NCBI GenBank assembly: GCA_037951105.1
Contig: JBAMJV010011235.1
Span: forward strand, 46,299-110,298
Length of the DNA stretch: 64,000 bases
Source of the DNA: Echinarachnius parma
Taxonomy: Eukaryota > Echinodermata > Echinoidea > Clypeasteroida > Echinarachniidae
Direction: 5' to 3'
The translations under genes were made by a program, and so were the position numbers. Positions 58,915 to 64,000 of this stretch are shown here, one piece after another; position 1 is the stretch's first letter, and each line of letters begins with the position of its first letter. The notes beneath the pieces were generated by a model that saw only the letters and a program-made list of their open reading frames with translations, was not told the origin of the DNA and did not search any database.

Positions 58915-59540
58915 ATGCGTGTGTTTGTATGTGTGTGTACGTGTATGGTTGTGCATGTGTGTGTGTGTTTGTGTGTGAGTCATTGGCAAAGCCAGGTAAA
59001 ACAACATTTCATCAAGTTAATCATTTTCTGCAAAATTCCCCACACAAAAGTCTACATGTGGGACAATAATAAAGACATAGCATCAGAACTTGTGCTGTGA
59101 AAAAAAAAGAAAACGTTATATTTTTTATTCACAGTCAGCATTTTGATTGATAAATGAAATGGGTTTTAAATGTATATATATACTTCAGTCGAAATACTCT
59201 AACGTTTCCCTCAGATGTGCAAACAGATCAGCGAATTTCAGCATTTTCTGTATCAATTCTGGTGCAGTGGTTGACAGACATTCAAGGAGAAAAATGAGCT
59301 GCACTTAGGCGCGCTCTGATTGGCTGATTGGGAGATCAATGCACACATGCCACTTCCATGCTGATAGGTGATTGGCTGATTGAGTTGCTTCCTTTTGTCA
59401 GTGTTTTATGAGGAAATCTTTAGAGTTGCTTCCTTTTGATATATCTATATTTCGGAAATTAGGGGTCATGTGACCTCAATTTATTCACCATTTTGATAAA
59501 ATCAGAGTTGCTTCCTTTTGTCATGGGACGGCAGAATTGT
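58052..59540. mobile_element. Foldback-like unit with TTGCTTCCTTTTGTCA ends
   Basis: GCCGTCCCATGACAAAAGGA then AGCAACTCT (58068-58096) is inverted at 59502-59530. The 19-mer GAGTTGCTTCCTTTTGTCA (or inverse) recurs near 58320, 59390, 59423 and 59505. The middle is a GT-repeat block. The GGCGGAGC minisatellite abuts both outer sides. No target duplication recognised. Confidence 0.5.
58350..58978. repeat. Imperfect (GT)n microsatellite, 630 bp
   Basis: TGTG-rich with frequent TA, TT and GC interruptions. All long frames here (cysteine/valine-rich on plus, histidine/threonine-rich on minus) are simple-repeat translations. Confidence 0.95.
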
Positions 59541-59700
59541 CGGCGGAGCAAAGTCGGCGGAGCAAATGTCGGCGGAGTAAATGTCGGCGGAGCTAATGTC
59601 GGCGGAGCAAATATCGCGGAGCATTTGTCGCGGTGCATTTGTCGCATTTTTCGGAGCAAATGACGGCGGAGCACATGTCGGCGGAGCATATGTCTTGGAA
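59532..59700. repeat. 15-bp GTCGGCGGAGCAAAT minisatellite, right block
   Basis: Begins GGCAGAATTGTCGGCGGAGC. About 11 degenerate units with the same top-strand orientation as the left block, although the adjoining flanks are inverted relative to each other. Confidence 0.9.
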
Positions 59701-59894
59701 CCCGCTAGCCAATAGCTGTATTGATTAACCAATCAACGATAAGTGTTAATGGATCTATGCATTGTCTGCAACAGGTTATTTTAGTTTATGATTATTTAGA
59801 CTTCAGTACATAATCATATATGTTTTTCTAATGTAATTAGGTTATACGTATATCATACGTATAACGTATTGATTTCGTTCAAATTTTTATTATT

Positions 59895-60770
59895 TATTTA
59901 TTATTATTCCTCCGATTTTGTTCGTCGCATATCTCAAGATCAGATGAATCAATCATCATGAAATTTCACATCATGATACATCATCATCTGAATTGGTGCA
60001 AGAAACTCATTTTTATGTAGTCACATCACTGTGACGTCATCAGGACGCCATTTTGTCCAATTTCAATAATCATCATATCTCAGTCATGCATCATTGATTT
60101 CACTTCAAATTTTGCATCAATATTAATCAGGTCAATCCTCATATTTTAAGCTCATGCGCGTGCGCTTACACTCGGAGACGCGCGCGTACGCGTCCGTCAA
60201 ATGAAAAAAAAATGTCAAAAATGTTCAAAACCCCAACCCGAGTAATTTACTATATGTTTCAGACAATTTTAAGCATTTCAAAAGTGAATGTTATGACATA
60301 ATCATATTACGCGTTGAAAAGTCAATATCACCATATCTTAATTTCAATACGTATAACCTTAATTCGTCAAAAGTGACGAATTCAACACCTAGTTTATTTA
60401 TTATTCCTCCGATTTTGTTCGTCGCATATCTCAAGATCAGATGAATCAATCGTTATTGAACTTCACATCATGATAGATCATTATCTGAATTGGTGCAAGA
60501 AACTCATTTTAATGTCGTCACATCACTGTGACATCATCAGGACGCCATTTTGTCAAATTGTAATAATCATCATATCTCAGTCATGCATCCTCAATTTCAC
60601 TTCAAATTTTGCATCAATATTAATCAGATCAATCGTTATCATTTAAGCCCATGCGCGTACGCTTACACTCGAAGACGCGCGCGTCAAAGGAAAACAATTG
60701 TCGAAAAATTATCAAAATCCTAACTCGAGTAATTTACTATATGTTTCAGACAATTTTAAGCATTTCAAAA
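59895..60770. repeat. About 490-bp direct duplication
   Basis: 59895-60290 and 60392-60770 match closely (TTCCTCCGATTTTGTTCGTC, TGAATTGGTGCAAGAAACTC, CATCAGGACGCCATTTTGTC, AGTAATTTACTATATGTTTC). GCGCGTAACGCA-containing text at 60795-60870 recurs at 61724-61800, suggesting a larger old element. Confidence 0.85.
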
Positions 60771-61801
60771 ATATCCGCGCGTGCGCGTCGGCGCGCGAGT
60801 ATTTGCGCGCGTAACGCAAATGATCAGGAAAAATGTCGTGTTTTCACATGTTTGCAATCCTTATATATTCCTAAATATCTATCTATCTATTTGAGCCATT
60901 CTTGACTCATACTAACCGAGTACGCGCGCGTAAAAGTCCAAATTACGCGCTCACGCAAAAATTGCAAAACATGGTTAAAGGGATCTAGTAACTTTGTTGA
61001 CATGTGCAAAAAGTGATGAATGGTTGATGCAATGTATATTGTTGTTATCTCATATGTCCACAGGGTATTGTGTGAAAATTTCAAGTCAAATGGACATTGT
61101 ATGGCCAAGTAATGAGCAAAAATGCAAAGTGATATTCAGTAACTCACTGCACTCACTTTGTACACAGAAAAAAAACTCGACCGGAGTTTTTCTTATCTGA
61201 ATACTTCAATCATACATATCTTTGTAACGAAAGGGAAATTTGAAAAACCGAAACCTGTCCCGTGATTTTATTGTTAATACAAATACAACAAGGTATAAGG
61301 GAACCGCTAGAATTAGAAATTTATTTTTGAGGAATTGGACAATGTTACCAAGTCCCTTTAAAACATCCTTTTTTTTATTTGGCCATTACTTTTTTGTTTT
61401 AGTCCATAAACGCCAGTTTTCTTGTAATATTCGGTTAGATTGTGAATTGTAGATACGAATCATACCTCATTTATGCCGAGTAAATGTTATAAAGTTATCA
61501 TATTGAGGGTTAAAGTTGAAATACGAATTTTAACCGATTTTAATAGAATTTGAAATCGATCATAAGGGACTTCTGCCCATATCTCGCTTATTCTTCATCG
61601 AATTTCTCCCATATTTTGTTATGTTGTCGCTGGGTTATGCTCTTAAACAAATAAGGTCAAAACTTTCCAACAATAGGAATATGAACTATATAATGTGTCT
61701 CTATACAAGTGTGATTTGTCTGCCGCGCGTAATTGCGCGCGTAACGCAGATGAATGAATGTTTCATCTTTTTTGACATGTTTTACAATCCTTATACCTTC
61801 C
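60771..61801. other. No supported gene
   Basis: CG-rich GCGCGC runs near 60776-60815, 60922-60955 and 61724-61745, otherwise AT-rich. Frames up to 84 codons lack motifs. Confidence 0.35.
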
Positions 61802-62437
61802 TTAAAGGGAGAGATCCACTTTTGCAAGCCAAAATTCAAAAGTTGCGAGGTTATTGTCTTATATGAAAGGAAATGTCATTTAATAGCATGCCTGAAAAAA
61901 TTAGGGCTTGAATCTCTTTTTCGTGAGTTATAGACCTAAAACTGAATAAACTGAGGGACGTCGCTTAATTAAGTACATACGTACTTTCGGCCGGTGAGTA
62001 AGTTCGTACATAGATTTCACGGAGTGCCAGATCGGTATGCATGACCCCTACGTGACCCACGCTAGCTACGTGACCCGCGCATAAGTACTAATGTGTGAGC
62101 GTTTATCAAGCAAAATACCCAAACATCGCTTAAACTGACTACATGTAATTATATATTCTTTCTTTTTGAGATCTTTTTCCGTGACATACGTTAACAAATG
62201 TCGGCTTCACAATACCTTTACGAGAATTAGTACTATATTGTAATATTATGCTAAATCAGTTGAACTCCTTTATTGACCGATATATAGTTTAAATGGAGGA
62301 ACGCATTCGTTTTTCATTCGTAGAATCCAAATAGAGGGCTGTTCGCTCTGATTTTTTTTTTGCGTGTTACATTGATCCCCATCCGTCAACTGAAAGCTGT
62401 TCAGACGTTTTTGTAAAAGTGGACCTGTCCCTTTAAC
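61802..62437. mobile_element. Kolobok/T2-like MITE, family 4
   Basis: Ends TTAAAGGGAGAGATCCACTT and (inverse right end) TTAAAGGGACAGGTCCACTT, with TTAA at 61802-61805 and 62434-62437; 636 bp. Non-coding. Confidence 0.8.
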
Positions 62438-63083
62438 ATGCCCTATAATTTTTAACATGCCAATATTACGCGTGCACGCGAATTTGCAAAAATATGGTAA
62501 AAATACTTTTTTTAATCGGCCATAACTTTGTTTAAAGGCATATATGCGTGGATCAGACCGGTATATTACATGCGTGGTTCCATCTTGCGCACTTCTACGC
62601 ACGGTACGTAATCCCCATTGGCTCAGTTATAAATAGCGATCGCAAACTGCCCCACTTCCGAATACCCGAGTCAAAAAATGCATACAAAATAGTATCGTTC
62701 GGAATGTTCGAATGGAGATCCATCAGAGATGTTTACGAGCGAAAGCAGGGGCGTCTATCCTGGGGGGGCAGGGGGGGCGGTCGCCCCCCAATGAAAATAT
62801 TGAGGGGGCGAACATTTCATTTCGCCCCCCCCCCCCCAATAATTCCGAAATGAGGAAGAAAAAAATCAAGTGATATAATGCCAAAGAGGGGAAAGACACA
62901 TTTATCAATTTAATTAATCTTCAAAATAGCCGTTTTCTAATTTGAAAAGGACTGTAAATCTCTTTTTTGCCCGCGCGCTTCGCGCGCATAGGGTTTATCA
63001 TATTGCAAGTTTCATTTGGATTGCGGGAACTCACATGTGTTGGGCAGTGTAATTTCTCAAACGAAGTTAAATAAATCCTCATC
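62438..63083. other. G/C-tract element remnant, no gene
   Basis: AGGGGCGTCTATCCTGGGGG (62749-62768) opens a short palindromic GGGGGCGGTCGCCCCC patch ending in a C tract (to 62837). Frames across it are proline/glycine artefacts. Confidence 0.45.
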
Positions 63084-63910
63084 TACAGTGGCGTAGACAG
63101 GTTCTTACACCTGGGGGGGATGATTTGCCGTTCAGTTCACCGGACCAAGACTAATTTGTTCGCGGCCGAGACCACCTGCCCAAATATTTTGAGACCAGAC
63201 AATTGCTTGGAATTCCTGTCAGTGGGGGGGGGGGGGGGGGGGGGTGTCCGTAAATGTTTACGAAGTCGAGACCAAGTACTTTCTACATTTTCGAGGCCAA
63301 GACCAGGTTCATTCAAAGTTACAAAAGTTATAAGACAATTGCTTGGAAGTCCTCTCGGTGGTGGGGGGGGGGGGGGGGGGGGGGGGAACGGGAACATTTT
63401 TCGAAGCCGAGACCAAGTACTTTCTACATTTTCGAGCCCGAGACAAAGTACCTTCAAAGTTGAAAACCCCTCTCAGTGGGGGGGGGGGGGGGTTTCCGTA
63501 AACAATTTCAATTTTCGAGGCCAAGACCGAGTACTTTCACAATTTCGAGGCCAAGACCGGGTTCATTCTAAGTTACAAAAGTTGAAAACCTCTCTCAGTG
63601 GGGGGGGGGGGGGGGGGGGGGGGGGGATCCGTTGCAAAGAGTCGAGACCAAATACTTTCACAATTTTCGAACCCGATACCGGAGATCTTTGACAATTTTT
63701 GGTACCGAGATCTGGTTTTAGTCGGTTGTGACCGGGTTTTAGTTGGTCGAGACCAGGTTTTCGACGGTCAAGACCGTTTAAAAGTAGTCTCGAGACCAGC
63801 TAAAATGTGAAAAGGGGGGTTCAAACCCCCCCCCTTACAGCAATTTTTTGGGGTCAAAGGGGGGGGGGGGGTTGAACCGCCAACCCCCCCCCCCCCCTGG
63901 GTACGCCTAT
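63084..63910. repeat. G-tract tandem repeats between GGCGTA-type ends
   Basis: Four units of about 118-138 bp, each with a 14-27 base G tract (63224-63244, 63364-63386, 63478-63492, 63600-63626) followed by TCGAGACCAAGTACTTTC and GAGGCCAAGACCGGGTTCAT text. The block starts GGCGTAGACAGG (63092) and ends CCTGGGTACGCC (near 63898-63909), inverted, suggesting one element. Very strong G-quadruplex potential. Confidence 0.75.
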
Positions 63911-64000
63911 GCATACAACTAATGTTTTCTTTTTCACTCGTATAGATACACACAAAAAAATATATCCTTCCTTAAAACCTGGGGGGGGGGGGGATGATTG

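Noticed and set aside
58373-59100. Open frames up to 189 codons
   Set aside because: Translations of an imperfect GT microsatellite; dense frames on both strands.
63120-63692. 190-codon glycine-rich frame
   Set aside because: Runs through G tracts of doubtful length; frames would shift with any tract change.

Overview
The window looks like non-genic, repeat-saturated DNA from a metazoan, most likely an aquatic invertebrate. It is AT-rich, with long (CA)n, (GATG)n and poly-G/poly-C tracts. It carries animal-type non-LTR reverse transcriptases and very many terminal-inverted-repeat (TIR) DNA transposons. I found no operon-like coding, no rRNA and no intact tRNA. No host gene could be assigned with confidence; one weak two-exon candidate lies at 10284-10994. 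Nearly all long open frames are by-products of tandem repeats.

Layout. 20-1345 is a 60-bp minisatellite open in several frames. 2.1-4.9 kb holds small tandem repeats, a piggyBac-like MITE fragment and a foldback element. 5.57-9.74 kb looks like one mariner-type element invaded by a minus-strand LINE (RT fragment 7931-9043), whose 5' edge is cut by a TTAA-targeting MITE. 12.2-17.4 kb is an old inverted repeat containing a foldback of TTCGTTATTCCGAAGG units, a MITE and a 1.5-kb insertion. 18.3-21.3 kb is a decayed plus-strand LINE, interrupted in its catalytic motif A by a 1.3-kb DNA element and again by a minus-strand L1/Tx1-type fragment. 22.1-26.2 kb holds a second TTCG foldback inside a larger hairpin, and a head-to-head piggyBac-like pair inside a pogo/Tigger-like end.

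26183-54118 is the main structure. It is a giant, roughly mirror-symmetric foldback element (about 14.7 kb without its largest insert) with termini CCCAGCTAGCCACCTGA. It is built almost wholly of degenerate repeats made from words such as GACGTCGG and TTGGGCCAA. At 40705-53965 it carries a separate insertion flanked by a perfect CAATG duplication. That insertion is itself filled with MITEs, palindromes, a tRNA-like sequence and a 3.8-kb long-TIR transposon with a decayed, Academ-like coding region.

54.1-64 kb holds a 1.5-kb near-perfect palindrome, a mariner-type MITE with tetranucleotide repeats, GGCGGAGC minisatellites with inverted flanks, long GT repeats, a roughly 490-bp duplication, another TTAA MITE and G-tract tandem repeats.

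Four distinct MITE families share TTAAAGGG termini, as in Kolobok/T2 elements. Several insertions can be confirmed within the window, because the opposite arm of the invaded palindrome preserves the empty site. All family names rest on motif recognition by eye; no search was run.
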